Part shown: positions 11,804 through 23,187 of the stretch, piece after piece
Position numbering within the stretch: the first letter of the stretch is position 1
How the letters are laid out: each line of letters opens with the position of its first letter
Assembly (NCBI GenBank): GCA_015179025.1
Contig: WHUX01000047.1
Coordinates: 62,001 to 126,000, forward strand
DNA length: 64,000 bases
Direction of reading: 5' to 3'
From: Terfezia claveryi
Taxonomy: Eukaryota; Ascomycota; Pezizomycetes; Pezizales; Pezizaceae
Notes under the pieces: model-generated
The model's database searches: none
The model's input: the letters and a program-made list of their open reading frames with translations, nothing else
What the model was told of the DNA's origin: nothing
Translations under genes and position numbers: made by a program

Positions 11804-12106
11804 CCGGTAGAGGTTGTGAAGCTTCTCTATTAGACTTTTCATTTTCGACCGGTGAGCCTACCTTGGCTCGCCGGAGTCCGCAGCCCTACTTTTACTGGCC
11901 TGTATACGCATATCCACCACCATTCTTGTATTGAGCCAATTCCTGGACAGGCCAGCCCACGCAGGAATACCCATTCCTGGGCAAGCTGTCCTGCCCGGGA
12001 ACTGTCTGCCCCATTCGCGAATCAGCCGATTCCCGGAACACAACTACAACTCATAGGGATTCCACCCGAGAATGAAGAGATGGCAAATAAGGAAAGAACC
12101 AATGAA

Positions 12107-12452
12107 GTTTGTTTACACAAGTCTCTCTTTTGTCTTCCGCACAGTTTTAGTCTTGTTCCGTTCACACATTTTGTCCCCTTTCTGCTATGGGCCTCAGTCA
12201 GGCCCTTCGAGGTCATCCGTCATTGGCGGTTAATGACAGCATGGAGGCTCTGCGCTCACTTTTCCTTCATACACATATGCATCTCCTTCTTTTTCGCCGG
12301 ATGTATCTATCTTCATTGCTTTCTGCGCGCCGGACCTGGCAGATTAACTTGCCTGGACCTGAATCCACCCGGGTTTCCGGGTGGCTCTTCATGGTCCCCT
12401 TACTGGGACCGAACAAGAGTAAAGAGTATTTTTAAAAATAAAAAATAAAAAA
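12107..12452 (+). mobile_element. LINE 3' tail with target-site duplication
   Basis: The insert is about 346 bp and ends in an A-rich tail. It is flanked by a perfect 14-bp direct repeat, AAAGAACCAATGAA, at 12093-12106 and 12453-12466. It contains the family landmarks GTTAATGACAGCATGG, CAGATTAACTTGCC and the two 3' stem-loops (12365-12384 and 12393-12410). There is no coding capacity: it is a heavily 5'-truncated copy. Confidence 0.9.
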
Positions 12453-12466
12453 AAAGAACCAATGAA

Positions 12467-13805
12467 TGAACACGATAATGATGGGACTGCAGATAATGTT
12501 CCGGATCATGCATTAACTACAATTCAAATGCAATCGGAAGTAATCATCACCTGAAACTCGAAGGTGGCGAGAGCAATCAAAGCAATTGCACGGACCTGAG
12601 CTCAGTAAATACAAGATCGCTCTGATCCTCCAAATCTCGGAAAAGATTTGAAAGAATATTCATAGGCTTGATGGGTATACTGTTGGTTACACCAGCCAAT
12701 GCTTCAGCTAGTTCAGTCGGAGCTAGCTGCGGAATTCAAGAGCTCTGACTCTGATAATTCAAAAACCTACATAGTAGTCTATATAGCTCTATACATTAAT
12801 GTTGTCATGTATATCTGCTCCCATGCCAGGCTTAAGCTTACCAAAAAAGGACAAGGATTCTATTGTCATCAAAACCCTCTTCAGTCAAGTTAGCTAAGAT
12901 ATATTGTGGTTGCACAACCACTCAACCAGACTACTAAGTATATGCAAGTGTTATCAAAAACCTTAATTAGGTAGTCACAGTTACCCATACAATAAGTAAT
13001 CTATCATCACAACAATCTTCTTATAAATAATACCTTCTGATCTCTTTTTCCAGATTCAAGGCAACCTCCACTCTAGGTGTCGGTCCTGGAGTCCACAATT
13101 GTATAGGATCTGGGGTTTCATGCTTTGGTTTGTTGTCTAACTAGAATAGGAACTACCAAAGGTTTTTTGAAGCAGCCCTAAAAAGTCTGGATAAATTTCC
13201 TTGAAGAAATCTAATTCCCACTCTGAAAGGTGACCCAAGGTCTTGCATTGCTATTGGTCCTGCTGTTGTATCTACTACTCTCACTGGAAACAGTTGCAAC
13301 ATTGTAAAATATGGACCTGGGATCAGATCAAATCCTGGCAAAACTTGATCCTGGTACCTCACTCCGAAAGATCACGAAAATTAGATATCCGTGTTGAGCC
13401 CCGTTCCGCTCTATCTAATTTTGTTTTGTCTGACGTCGGAAATCCTCTGGTTGCTGAGATCGACCAAGTAGGCTCATACATGCTGCAAGGTGCTGTCGGT
13501 GAGAAAAAGCTGCAGTGACCTGATTACATTCTTGTAGCTGATAGGATGACGTTCTTGTAGTTCCTAGGAAACTCAAAACACCCCAAGCCAAACTTCATTT
13601 TCACTTATAATTTTGTCTCTTAACCTACCAACCATCTCTAAAACTACCGGTCGCTACAAAATACATATGTATATGTAGGAGAAGCAGTTGAAAGATGAAT
13701 GATAAAAAAAAAGACAAAAAGAAAGACAAACGCATGGTACCCTTAACCTGTATTCCTGCCCAAGCACCACCTTCGCAACCTTTGTTAGGCAACTGGACCC
13801 ATTGA
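12467..13805. other. No gene identified
   Basis: I see no supportable gene. Short frames at 13153-13362 (minus) and 13243-13518 (plus) overlap and resemble nothing I know. One GTCTGG-type motif lies at 12922-12933. Confidence 0.5.
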
Positions 13806-14258
13806 TTAGGTCCGAAAATTCACAAAGGTCACTGTCTTTTCCCCAATTGCTCCGTCGGGTGATATCGAAGGGACATCAACTATCCATTTCTGATGCTGTT
13901 CGCCCAGCTTTTCTAAGTTGTTTGTACCCCTATAAGGGCAATACCAGTGAATTCTGATAACCACACTCCCTCCAGTCTTCGCAGTTGATAATGTGACGAT
14001 TCCCTCCGTGCCAGAGGTGGCATTAGCCTGACCACAGGACCAAATAGTGAATGATTCCTGAGCGCGGATTCCTTTGCCGACTACAGCACTGATTGGGATT
14101 TCGTTATCCTTGCTGACACCGTCGTAGAGCTTGCCCCACGGAAGGTCGAGGTGGGTAATCCAAATGGGGCTTCCTGTGGAACAGTTGGCGAGTTTGAGGC
14201 CGAGCCAGTGAGCGTAAGTTAATACACCGATATCACTACCAAATGCCATGGGCTCCAA
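13806..14258 (-). CDS. Aegerolysin-like lipid-binding protein
   Basis: This is a 150-residue single-exon frame with start at 14258. It has the layout of the aegerolysin family, small beta-sandwich proteins that bind specific membrane lipids and in some fungi act with a MACPF partner to form pores. Landmarks in order are a hydrophobic strand around residues 15-35, WGKLYDG at 41-47, DNEI at 51-54, WSCGQ at 73-77, TSGTEG at 81-86 and HWYCPYRGTNN at 104-114. A WIVD strand lies near 125-128. Two of these, SGTEG and W-x-C-P-[WY], are diagnostic for the family. Length is close to the usual 130-150 aa. There is no signal peptide, as is normal for the family. No MACPF gene is found in this window. The protein looks intact; a short upstream 5' exon cannot be excluded. 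Membrane activity is not predicted from sequence alone. Confidence 0.85.
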   Translation of the reverse strand: MEPMAFGSDIGVLTYAHWLGLKLANCSTGSPIWITHLDLPWGKLYDGVSKDNEIPISAVVGKGIRAQESFTIWSCGQANATSGTEGIVTLSTAKTGGSVVIRIHWYCPYRGTNNLEKLGEQHQKWIVDVPSISPDGAIGEKTVTFVNFRT

Positions 14259-16105
14259 AGTTAATTATACTGTGTGGAAAGTGTAAAGATGCTAGCCAGG
14301 TAAGTCCCTACCTCATTGCGTGTGGATGACGTTTCGAGGTGTTTTGATAGGGACATGCAGGTGCGTTGTGTGGGTAACCAGATTAATATACCGAGGGGTA
14401 AGGGTACCCAAATAAACTAGCCATAATGACGGCGATACCCACTGGGAACCAGTGCCCATAAAATAGGTTTCTCGACGTGGTCCAGCCATTACTAGAAGAG
14501 TTGAACGGCTAGCCCCACGGGCAATGGCTAACCAGATAGGGGATCCCATCCGCGCATGCGGTTCAATCCAGAATGCTGCTCACCTCCTCCAATATCGAAG
14601 AAATAGGGGATGGCATCTCGCGGCCATTGGATGAGGGTTGGAGAGACCCAAATTGGTGCAGGGCGGTGGCAGATTTCCCTCACAGTCAATAATTTCATTG
14701 GTCAAGATTAGCGACTTCACATTTCCTCCGGGGCTCTTTCTTTGGTTACTGGATCTTCACCTGGGATGCATGTCCTCGTCATATATTCTAGTTTCAATAC
14801 GAGCCCTGTTTTACCAAAAAGAAAAAAAAACTGACTCACATATAGACAATCTGATTCGAGGGATGTCTTGCTTACGATAAGCAATGAGTTATCAGTCCCT
14901 TCATGCAACCTCACAAGTATGCCAGCAAGTTACTTGCGCAGCTCGCATGTACCGGTATGAGGCGCAATATACCTACAGCATCCACAAGTGGTTGGCAATA
15001 ATGGTTCAGATTAATGCACACGGTGATATGTAATGCAGTACAAGAGTAGTTACATAGCAGGAATCATTTCGCCATGCCCACTCGTGTTATGGCACCTAGG
15101 TACAGTACCTATCATGCATTCGATTACAGCTGCATAATAGCGGACACCAAATCCTTCAATACCAATCACGTTCTACATTCCTTTCATAAAGACACAAGTA
15201 ATAATGTTTGCAACCACCAAAACATGGCACGGCACCTGTGCGAGCACTTGCTCAAAACGCTCAGTATTAATTCTATTGTCCGAACAAAAATTCCATGGTC
15301 AGTCTCTCATTCACTACGGAAGCTTTTTTGGTTTAGCACATCATCTACCATCACACAAACTCCCAGAACTTGGTCGAGGCTTCAAGGCACTGGGCTTAAA
15401 GTCATGGAGAATATCTAAATAGGCCCTTTCCTTGAATTGCAGACATCCCGGGGAAGTCCAACCTGGGACTCCTCCGTGGAACCTCTTGACTTTTACAAGT
15501 GGCATCGGGGAGGTATAGTTTAACTAGGTTTGACTGTGAAATGGTCAGCTGCAGCTTATTTTCTACCGCTCCACATCGCACCCCAGTCTCGGAATTTCCG
15601 TTTGTCACTGTATGTATGTAGACTATGTGAATTGGCATTATACTACAGGAAAACCAACAGAGAACAGAGAGCACACGATAATAAATCCACAAAAGAAGAA
15701 GAAGGTTAGGCGTGACGTTCTTTAATTTACTAGGATGCCCCTCCACATTGCCATTGAAATGCATATGGCATTGGGGTACATAGCCAACAAAGGAGCATGT
15801 CGCTACCACGGGACCTACCTAGCCATGGGGTCTACCTCCGCCATATTGGGATTCCACTGGTATAGGGGAATGAGGCTTCCGTAGGGGGATACTTATCGCC
15901 ACTATAAGGGTATATCGGTGCTATAGGGGTCCATTGCTGCTATAGGTGGATTTCTCGGGCACAAAAGCACATAGCTGTATGAAGTGTGGTATTCTTATAT
16001 GTAACAAAAGGTAAGTAGCAGGGGCTACTAGCCCTGACATCATATTATTTGCTTCCTAGTTCGGGACTCCATTCGACCACTTCCGGCCATTCCCAAACTG
16101 ATTGT
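14259..16105. other. No gene identified
   Basis: Likely 5' flank of the minus-strand aegerolysin-like gene, then gene-free sequence. Frames at 14313-14549 (minus) and 15402-15809 (minus) have no recognisable content. Confidence 0.5.
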
Positions 16106-16140
16106 ACAATCTCTACGAGAGGCTTGCGCCAACCAGACTA
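16106..16140 (-). repeat. GTCTGG-type dispersed repeat
   Basis: On the minus strand this reads TAGTCTGGTTGGCGCAAGCC followed by a small CTCTCGTAGAGA palindrome. It is one of the best-preserved copies of a motif found at least 15 times in the window. Sequence just to its right (ACAGTACAACCATTA) also resembles the right flank of the copy at 151-186. Confidence 0.7.
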
Positions 16141-18837
16141 ATTGTACAAGGACAGTACAACCATTATGCCACACCTAAACAACAAAGCTAGACGCCATGA
16201 GATATTCAGGACTATGCGAGACAATATCCTACCGAGGGGGTGGCGCAGGGTATGAATCTCAACTCCCAATGAAATCGCTCAGCCCGGCCAATTTGATTAA
16301 TATCCTAAATTCTTGTTAATCCAGAGGATGAGATATTGAAAATACAGTTGGAGAATTTGGAGACCCAGATTATCAATGTCTATCAACTTTTGCCTGAGGA
16401 AGAGCTTGGTCATGAATCCGAGCCCCCTCCGTCACCTCGCATCTACCACTGCTCTCGCAGCATTGGAACTGACGCTCTATTGTGCAAACTTCAAGCCGGA
16501 ACGATGGATTTGACTATGTAGCATCTATTCTATATAGAATAGCTGCGGATTGAGGGTGGGCAAAGAGCAGAAAGGGCCGATAAAGGCAGAGGACATTGGA
16601 AGGATATCATATAACTGATTTGCAAAGGATATTTAGCCCGCATAACCCTAATGTTACCTTTTTACACATTCCGTTATAAGCATAAATTCGTTTTAAGAAT
16701 ATGAGTCGACCTCCCATGATATTCTTGCATTACTGTATCCACATAGCCGTCCGGAGCCTATTCACCTAGTCTCACATGCTTAACTCTATGGTGCTTATTG
16801 ACATACGTGCTCATGCTCATGTGAACATTCATACGAAGATATCGCACACATGTATATATAGCCACTGTATTTCCTGCGTCTTTAGATATACACTTGAGAT
16901 GCTCAACTCCCTCCAACAAGAGTAGTGTGGTTACTCCGGAGTCATATTGACAGTATCATTTCTGCTCTGCTTACTCCAACACAACAACATTCCAATACTA
17001 ACCTTTGCTAATGCTAAACACAGCAGAGACCAAATGTTTGGCTTTTTCAAAACCATCCTTAGATTACACCGATTTCGACGGTTAGGTATATGCACTGTGA
17101 ATGATTCGGATAAGCAGGTGCCCCGTACATAAACCTGTAAAAGGTCTCAGGCTACTTCCACTGGCATTGGTCTTGGGAGGTTCGTCGCGGTGCCTTGTGA
17201 ATATAGAATACTATGAGAGACCTATTGGGTCAATCAAGCTTATATTAAGGTTAGACAATACGCTGAACTAGAACTATGTAAACAACCTTAAATACTTTGT
17301 TACCACTGAATGTCATGGATCACAATGCATCTTCAGTTTTGGGAGTTCTTGCACAGAGAGCCATTGTCTTCAGCATATGAGTACGCACAAACCTCCAAGC
17401 AAAAGGAAAACCCTCCTCCCGAGAGCAAAAATCTCATATTATTCTCCAATGACCCCCTTTTTTGCGGATCTCAAAAGGTGATGTGTACAAGCAACCAGTT
17501 AGTTGCACTTGATTAAATTCATTATATATACTTCCCTGTCCTCGGCGGCCCCTAACCAGGAGAAGAGTCTTTGGCAGAGGAGGAGGCTGACTGAGAGGTT
17601 AGAGAGAGCATCGACGCCATAATGTTGACAGTCAGTTTGTGAGAACGATGTCATATCTAACAGGATCGGCACGACGGAAGATTTGAGGCGCTGGGTAACT
17701 TCCGCTTGGGGGGTGCCGGGGGGGAATGAAAACTTTGTAGGTACCGGTAGAGCAACAAGATATAGACCACCAATAGAGAAGTTTTATGCCCTAAGGTAGG
17801 TAATGATAGAATCTGGCTTTTTCCTTGGGATGACGGTAATTCCTTCCTTTTAAAGGAACCACAATTTGCAAATGCGTCCTGTTCATATGATATATTCTAT
17901 GGGCAAGGCTACTTACAGTAAGTTGTAAGTCACCTGAATTCCAGTCAAAGAGTTCCCCCTCATTACAAAAAAAGGTTTGAAATAGAAAATAAAATTCAAT
18001 TGCGTATACCATATTACGAAACTAAAAAAATATTCTACATAAGTAGTGGATATGTACTGTATTTATTAGAGAACACTGGTACAGGGCAACTTCACCCAAC
18101 ATATCAAGCCCAACATTAGGTAGGAGAAGACAAGCCCCGTAAACCGACAAATTCCTTCTCCTCGACCTTCAAACGACGGGGGATTCTAGAATAACAAAAA
18201 AGAGAAGCGAATAACCGCATACTGTATCCCGAACCCCCCCCCCTTTGCTATATCCGCAATTATAGGAACTATCTGCGGCAGACGGGATTGTTATCTATAT
18301 TTCATAGGCATGAGGGGGTACATAATTGCGTATGATTGTGAACGCTACCGGGTACGCCTCGCAAGGCCGTCTCTCTCAAAAACTCAGGGTAAGTTGCATC
18401 CCCTTTGTTTGTTTCATCCTGACTAGCGGTTCCAGCCACAGGCAGCCCCTCCTATAACCAGACTACCCCTCCTAGTCTAAGCGAATGAGCTCATTCCACC
18501 CCACACAACGAGAACTACTCCACAACATCTACAGATGTATATACCGAATTATCATATTCGCCCCACGTTTTGATCAACCTTGTGCGACGCGGCCGACTTT
18601 TTGTTAGAAGTATTCGGCTGCCTCAGCCGGCTGTGCTTGTGCCGTGCAACTTAACCTAAAATCAACCAAGCTTCTGTGGATACTTAGCATCTCGGTACTG
18701 TAGGTTCCAGTACGGGCCATCAGGAGATTAACGGAGTCAAATTGTCAGAGTGACGTGACAGCTTGTGAGAACGCAGCGTCAACTAAGTAGCTAGCTGTTC
18801 TGGCTCGCTGGCGGAGTTTGGTTCCACTGGAAACTAA
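16141..18837. other. No gene identified
   Basis: Short frames only, none with recognisable domains. A GTCTGG-type motif lies at 18453-18465. The region just left of 18838 is the upstream flank of the SPRY gene. Confidence 0.5.
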
Positions 18838-18843
18838 TATAAA
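18838..18843 (+). promoter_or_regulatory. Probable TATA box of the SPRY gene
   Basis: TATAAA lies 131 nt upstream of the ATG at 18974. Position and motif fit a fungal core promoter. No experimental support. Confidence 0.4.
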
Positions 18844-18973
18844 GCCGAGTGATACCCCAACTTCTTGTTCACAGGGAGACTCGAGCATTAAGATTTATTG
18901 TTCGTTTCACATACCGGACGTCCAAAACCCACTACAAAGACCAGCAGCAGCAACGGAGGAAAATTCGGAGAAG

Positions 18974-20134
18974 ATGTCGTGGTTCAAGCGGCTTGGAGAG
19001 AAGGCAAAAGGTCGAGCAAATTCCCCAAGTCCCAATCACTCCTATGAAGACCCTGCACATCAATATTCCACCAGCTCCGGTTACGGACTTGGCTCATCCT
19101 CCTATTCCGCTGATTATGCTCCACCATCACAACCCCCACCAGACCTCTCCACCGACACTAAACACCCCTATCCCACCGACGAAAAAAACCCTACTCCCTC
19201 CTACCTCGAGAATGAAGATGAACCCGATGAACCACCTCCGGCATACTCGGCCGTCCCCCCCGGGTTCTCTGCTCCCACAGCAGCTCCTCCTGCGAGCTAC
19301 CCCTCCTTTTCGTTCCAGGCTCCCCCTTCCATACACTATACGTTTTCTCCCGCGAATAACTCCACCCGCGACGCCTTCGACGCAGGAAAGCGGTTCTGCT
19401 CCGACCATCCCCTTGCCCCTCCACTGGTCTCTGTTTGGGACGAATCCCTGACGAGGGTTACCGGGGGAGATGTCACCATGCATACAGAACCACCGTGTAA
19501 TCGTATTGCGATAAATACCAGCTCCGGCTATCCCACAACGACAAGCATCAAGATCATAAAGAAGAGATGTCCCGATAGTACGATTTTGTCGCAGGTACCG
19601 CTATATCTTGCACGATATCACCATCCTTCGGTGGAGAACCAAACCGTCGTGATAGGATACCACCTTTCAATCGTCGGACTCCCACTGGATGGGGACAGCG
19701 TTGTCGCAATGGGATTTGCTTGTGTCCCCTACCCACAAAACCGACTCCCAGGTTGGCACCGTGGGAGTCTTGCAATCCATAGTGATGATGGGAGGAGGTA
19801 CTGTAATGACGGTTATGGCGGCGTAGAGTTCACAAGGCCGTTTTCGCAAGGGGACCAGCTTGTGTTGGCGTTGGTGATGCGATGGGTGACAGTTCCAGGT
19901 GGGGCTGGAATAGTAGAAAGCGAGGTGAAATTTATGCGAAATGGGAGAAGAGAAGGCGGGTGGATGGTGCGGGAAAGGGTGGAGCTGGGGAGACCAGATC
20001 CTACGGTTGGGTTATTGGGAGAAAGGGACATTTTTGCTGCAGTTGGAGTGACGGGGGGTAAAGGAGTGGAAGTAGTGGTGAGGGTCATGGGGAGAGAGGA
20101 GGCGCAGTCGTTAATCCTGGGGGTGCCGGCATAA
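18974..20134 (+). CDS. SPRY-domain protein with PPxY motif (Rsp5-adaptor-like)
   Basis: The open frame extends upstream to 18818, but the first ATG in it is at 18974, giving 386 aa without introns. The N-terminal 150 residues are Pro/Ser/Tyr-rich and probably disordered. They contain EPPPAY (PPAY at 88-91), a ligand for the WW domains of Nedd4/Rsp5 ubiquitin ligases. The C-terminal half (about 205-385) has the pattern of a SPRY/B30.2-like domain: VVIGYHLSIVGLP, MGFACVPYP, LPGWHRGSLAIHSDDGR (258-274) and a YCNDGYGG turn, followed by GDQLVLALV. Yeast Ssh4 and Ear1 combine a SPRY domain with PPxY and recruit Rsp5 to endosomal or vacuolar membrane cargo. Those proteins carry a transmembrane anchor, which I do not see here. 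I therefore infer a soluble adaptor. The function is inference; the SPRY call is firmer. Confidence 0.8.
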   Translation: MSWFKRLGEKAKGRANSPSPNHSYEDPAHQYSTSSGYGLGSSSYSADYAPPSQPPPDLSTDTKHPYPTDEKNPTPSYLENEDEPDEPPPAYSAVPPGFSAPTAAPPASYPSFSFQAPPSIHYTFSPANNSTRDAFDAGKRFCSDHPLAPPLVSVWDESLTRVTGGDVTMHTEPPCNRIAINTSSGYPTTTSIKIIKKRCPDSTILSQVPLYLARYHHPSVENQTVVIGYHLSIVGLPLDGDSVVAMGFACVPYPQNRLPGWHRGSLAIHSDDGRRYCNDGYGGVEFTRPFSQGDQLVLALVMRWVTVPGGAGIVESEVKFMRNGRREGGWMVRERVELGRPDPTVGLLGERDIFAAVGVTGGKGVEVVVRVMGREEAQSLILGVPA

Positions 20135-20358
20135 TAGCTGCACTCTGATCAAATCGGTGGAGAAAGGGCGAAATTCGATTTTACTGCCGTATTTAGAATA
20201 GATTTATTCGTAACGAGAGAGACCTCTCTTTCTTCATCAGAATTTGTACCTCCGCTCCCCCTCCCTGGGTCCAATCCAACGGTCCAACAGTCCAACAGTC
20301 CAAGGAGTACACGATCCTGTTATCTCCATCTTCTCTCTTCCAAACCTGCGGACCCTCC

Positions 20359-20601
20359 TCAAAAGCTAGTTCCCGGGGGCATACATTCATGCACCCACCT
20401 CTCCGTCGGCTGCGGAAAATAATGCAACGCCGCAGATAACAAAGCCATGCATCCATAGGCAATCAAGAAATTATCCCACAGTCTTATCCATTTCGAAATT
20501 CTACAAGTCAATTTTTTTACCCTGGGGATCCTGAGAAACAAGTAAAAGAATAGATAAAAGCCAGCCCATTGGAGTGTTGCGCTGGAGCATCCGAGAGACA
20601 T
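20359..20601 (-). CDS. Possible small hydrophobic protein
   Basis: A minus-strand frame starting at the ATG at 20601 encodes about 80 aa. It has two hydrophobic segments (QWAGFYLFFYLFLRI and FLIAYGCMALLSAALHYF) separated by a basic loop. It converges with the SPRY gene, with about 220 nt between the stop codons. Nothing in it matches a family I know. The frame is open further upstream, but that part is Ser/Pro low-complexity sequence. This may be a real small membrane protein or chance. Confidence 0.3.
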   Translation of the reverse strand: MSLGCSSATLQWAGFYLFFYLFLRIPRVKKLTCRISKWIRLWDNFLIAYGCMALLSAALHYFPQPTERWVHECMPPGTSF

Positions 20602-21633
20602 ATTTGAGGTACTGGATGAGAGGAAGAAGAGAAAAGGGGGGCGGGTGGTGGGGAAGGAAGGGGGGGGGGGGGGGGAGAGAGTTATGAGCGTGTGCACTAA
20701 TTTGGAGTGAATTTCGTGGATGATATAGATGGATTGTTTTCTTTGTTGCAATTAGACCTTTGTTTTTGCCAATCTTTGTTCCAAGGAATTCTAACAGCCT
20801 CACGATGTTAGAGGTAGCACTAGGGCACAGTTGGTGCAAGGCGGATTGACTCGCCCACCACTATACTCGCTATTCAGAGCGTGTAATTCATTTATTTGTT
20901 TACCTCCCCTGAGCGATGCCAAGAATCCCCTAAGAAAGGCAAACCCGACTCTGCCGCCCCTCACCCCCTATCCTTGCGACTCCAACGACGTCATTTATAC
21001 GAAAGGTAAAACAAGAAGAAAAAACGGGAGAAACAACAAAAAAGAACAAGTATAGCATCCTATCCCCTTGACTCCCCCCAACCCCTCCGACGCCCCCTCT
21101 AAGGCCGTCCCCCCGCCTATTGGAGGAAAATATAAAAAACTCTGGAATTTTACAGCTCGGAGCTTAGGTCGTCTCTAAGGCGCCACCTACCTAACGCCAG
21201 GCTCCGGAGGAGGAAAAGATCTAGAAATTCCAGGACTAGTAGATGAATTCGAAACAGAGCAGGAGCATATATGAAAGAGGCCTGGTGGTGGCAAACCTCA
21301 GCGAGGAAGGGGCCGTGGGATTACAAACTGGCTGCTTGAAATTGAACCCTCAGCTTCATATATCTTTATCTCGATTCCCCGACGTTATGTCAAAGGCATC
21401 AATCGAATCAAAGAAAATGTCATCCCCAAGCGAGTTCGACTCTTCACTCTACCATCTACACATCCCTCCCACCTCTAGTACTCGGTCCTCGCCTGATAAG
21501 GGTTTTACCGATTTGGAATTAACATTCATTTTATTAATCTTATTATAATAATCAACTGAAACTTCATCACTCCGTCGGAGCCCCAACTCCTTTTTCAGTG
21601 ACTCTGACATTCTCATCAGGGTCTTCATCCACA
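20602..21633. other. Intergenic, homopolymer tract
   Basis: A G-run of about 16 nt lies at 20660-20675. A frame at 21243-21548 could be a 5' leader or upstream exon of the gene at 21634, but I see no convincing splice donor. Otherwise no feature. Confidence 0.5.
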
Positions 21634-23187
21634 ATGGTATCATCGTCAGCTCCCGCGTCGCCAGTGAGCGTCCGGCAGTTGGAGCACCCTCAAGTGAACA
21701 TCAACACTCCCGGGGGACATACTTTTCCTCTTCCGGATTTACCATACCAAACTTCCCCATCTCGTGGGAGCGACCTTCCCCAAGCAACAGGCGTTGCGGT
21801 GAGAGGGGTGTCTCCAGACTCGGGAAAATCCCCGAAACGGAGCCCTATATCAAGATCTTCCAGCTCTCGCCGGAAGGCCTTCAAGTCGTCTATTCCAGGC
21901 GAAACCCTTGTCACTGGCATGACTCGCATGAGGCGTGCTCTATCCACGTCTGGCGTTCATGGTGGAGGTGGTAATGGGAAGATGAAACTGCCCCACGGCG
22001 GCCCCACTACTATTGTACCCAAAGGCATGGCGAGCACTGGTCACTTGAACCTCCTAAGAAATGAGTCCGCTGTCTATGATGAGTCAGATTGCGCATGCAT
22101 TGATACCGATGACGAGAGGTCTCTGACGTGCACAAGAGGCTCTAGCCCATCTGGATGCTGCAGTGTAGACCAGAATTTGGTGGGCCAAAGGGCCGCCGGT
22201 GATCCTAAGTTAACGCCAAACAGGAAAGTAGCCGGAAGGCCTGCTCCAGCGGAAGTAGCAGGGACGTCGATGTCCAGATGGCTTACAGCCAGTGCTTTTA
22301 CCAAACTCAGTTGGGCGGACCAACGGGGAACGACAGAAAAACCTAGGAACCGTAAGGCGTCACAGTCGATTGCTGCTGCTACTTCATGGTTCCGGGGACG
22401 AGGTATGGAGAAAGAGAATTTGAAGGCGAGAGGAAAGTCTCTAGATTTGAAGCGGAATAAAAAACGAGGCGGTATAGTGGGTAAACCCGAAGAGGAGGTA
22501 GAGGACACAATGGCCCCACAACTAGTACACCAAGGGTCAAGTTTGAAAGTGTCCCAGAATGATCAATTAGCATCCCAGAATGATCGATTAGCAGCTAGGA
22601 AATCTTCGCTGCCTGAGACTGAACATGAAACACAAAAAAACATCTCCCAGGTGGAATGGGAAAAGATCGTGCCATGGGAAAGGATGGGTGAAGGTAAATA
22701 TTCCCGTCATGTAGCAACTAAGAAGCTAATCTCCCACCCGCAACCACAAGAAAAGTCGAGGGAAGGGCGATGGATCAAGGCTATGAATGCATTAAACTTG
22801 GATGTTCGGCCTAGCATCCATTCGAAAAGCTGTCAATCCAGTGGCGCTCTCTCAGCTACTTCCGCAAGTCTGGCTGACTCGGCCAGCGGGTGTCAACCAT
22901 CATCTTCAATTAGAGGAGACTTTCAAGGGTCGTACAAAAACCCAGGGCACTCTCTAAGTCAGGAATGGTACAGCAGTAGCAGTGATGAAGCCGAGGATGC
23001 AAAGTTTGACCTAAATGGACTGAGTCCCAGGCCCATCACTGGGGATGAACAACTGAAGAAGTATCAGCAGCTTCTCAAAGAGCAAAGGTGGGCTGAAGCC
23101 AAGCTGGGGTGTGAACTGGGAGCAGAAACGGGATATAGCAAGTACGCTTCCGAACCACCCTCTGGTGCCTGTAATGAACGAATCTAG
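21634..23187 (+). CDS. Ser-rich basic protein of unknown function
   Basis: The open frame runs from 21598, but the first ATG is at 21634 (MVSSSAPASPVSVRQLEH), giving 517 aa. The protein is rich in Ser, Arg, Lys and Pro and looks largely disordered. It has SP/TP and RSxS-type phosphosite-like clusters near the N-terminus (SPKRSPISRSSSSRRKAF). A short internal tandem repeat, SQNDQLA/SQNDRLA, sits in the middle. The last 60 residues are more structured, with a charged helix (DEQLKKYQQLLKEQRWAEAK). No catalytic domain or membrane segment is visible. The long unbroken frame and codon regularity suggest a real gene, probably a regulatory or scaffold protein. I do not recognise the family. Confidence 0.6.
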   Translation: MVSSSAPASPVSVRQLEHPQVNINTPGGHTFPLPDLPYQTSPSRGSDLPQATGVAVRGVSPDSGKSPKRSPISRSSSSRRKAFKSSIPGETLVTGMTRMRRALSTSGVHGGGGNGKMKLPHGGPTTIVPKGMASTGHLNLLRNESAVYDESDCACIDTDDERSLTCTRGSSPSGCCSVDQNLVGQRAAGDPKLTPNRKVAGRPAPAEVAGTSMSRWLTASAFTKLSWADQRGTTEKPRNRKASQSIAAATSWFRGRGMEKENLKARGKSLDLKRNKKRGGIVGKPEEEVEDTMAPQLVHQGSSLKVSQNDQLASQNDRLAARKSSLPETEHETQKNISQVEWEKIVPWERMGEGKYSRHVATKKLISHPQPQEKSREGRWIKAMNALNLDVRPSIHSKSCQSSGALSATSASLADSASGCQPSSSIRGDFQGSYKNPGHSLSQEWYSSSSDEAEDAKFDLNGLSPRPITGDEQLKKYQQLLKEQRWAEAKLGCELGAETGYSKYASEPPSGACNERI

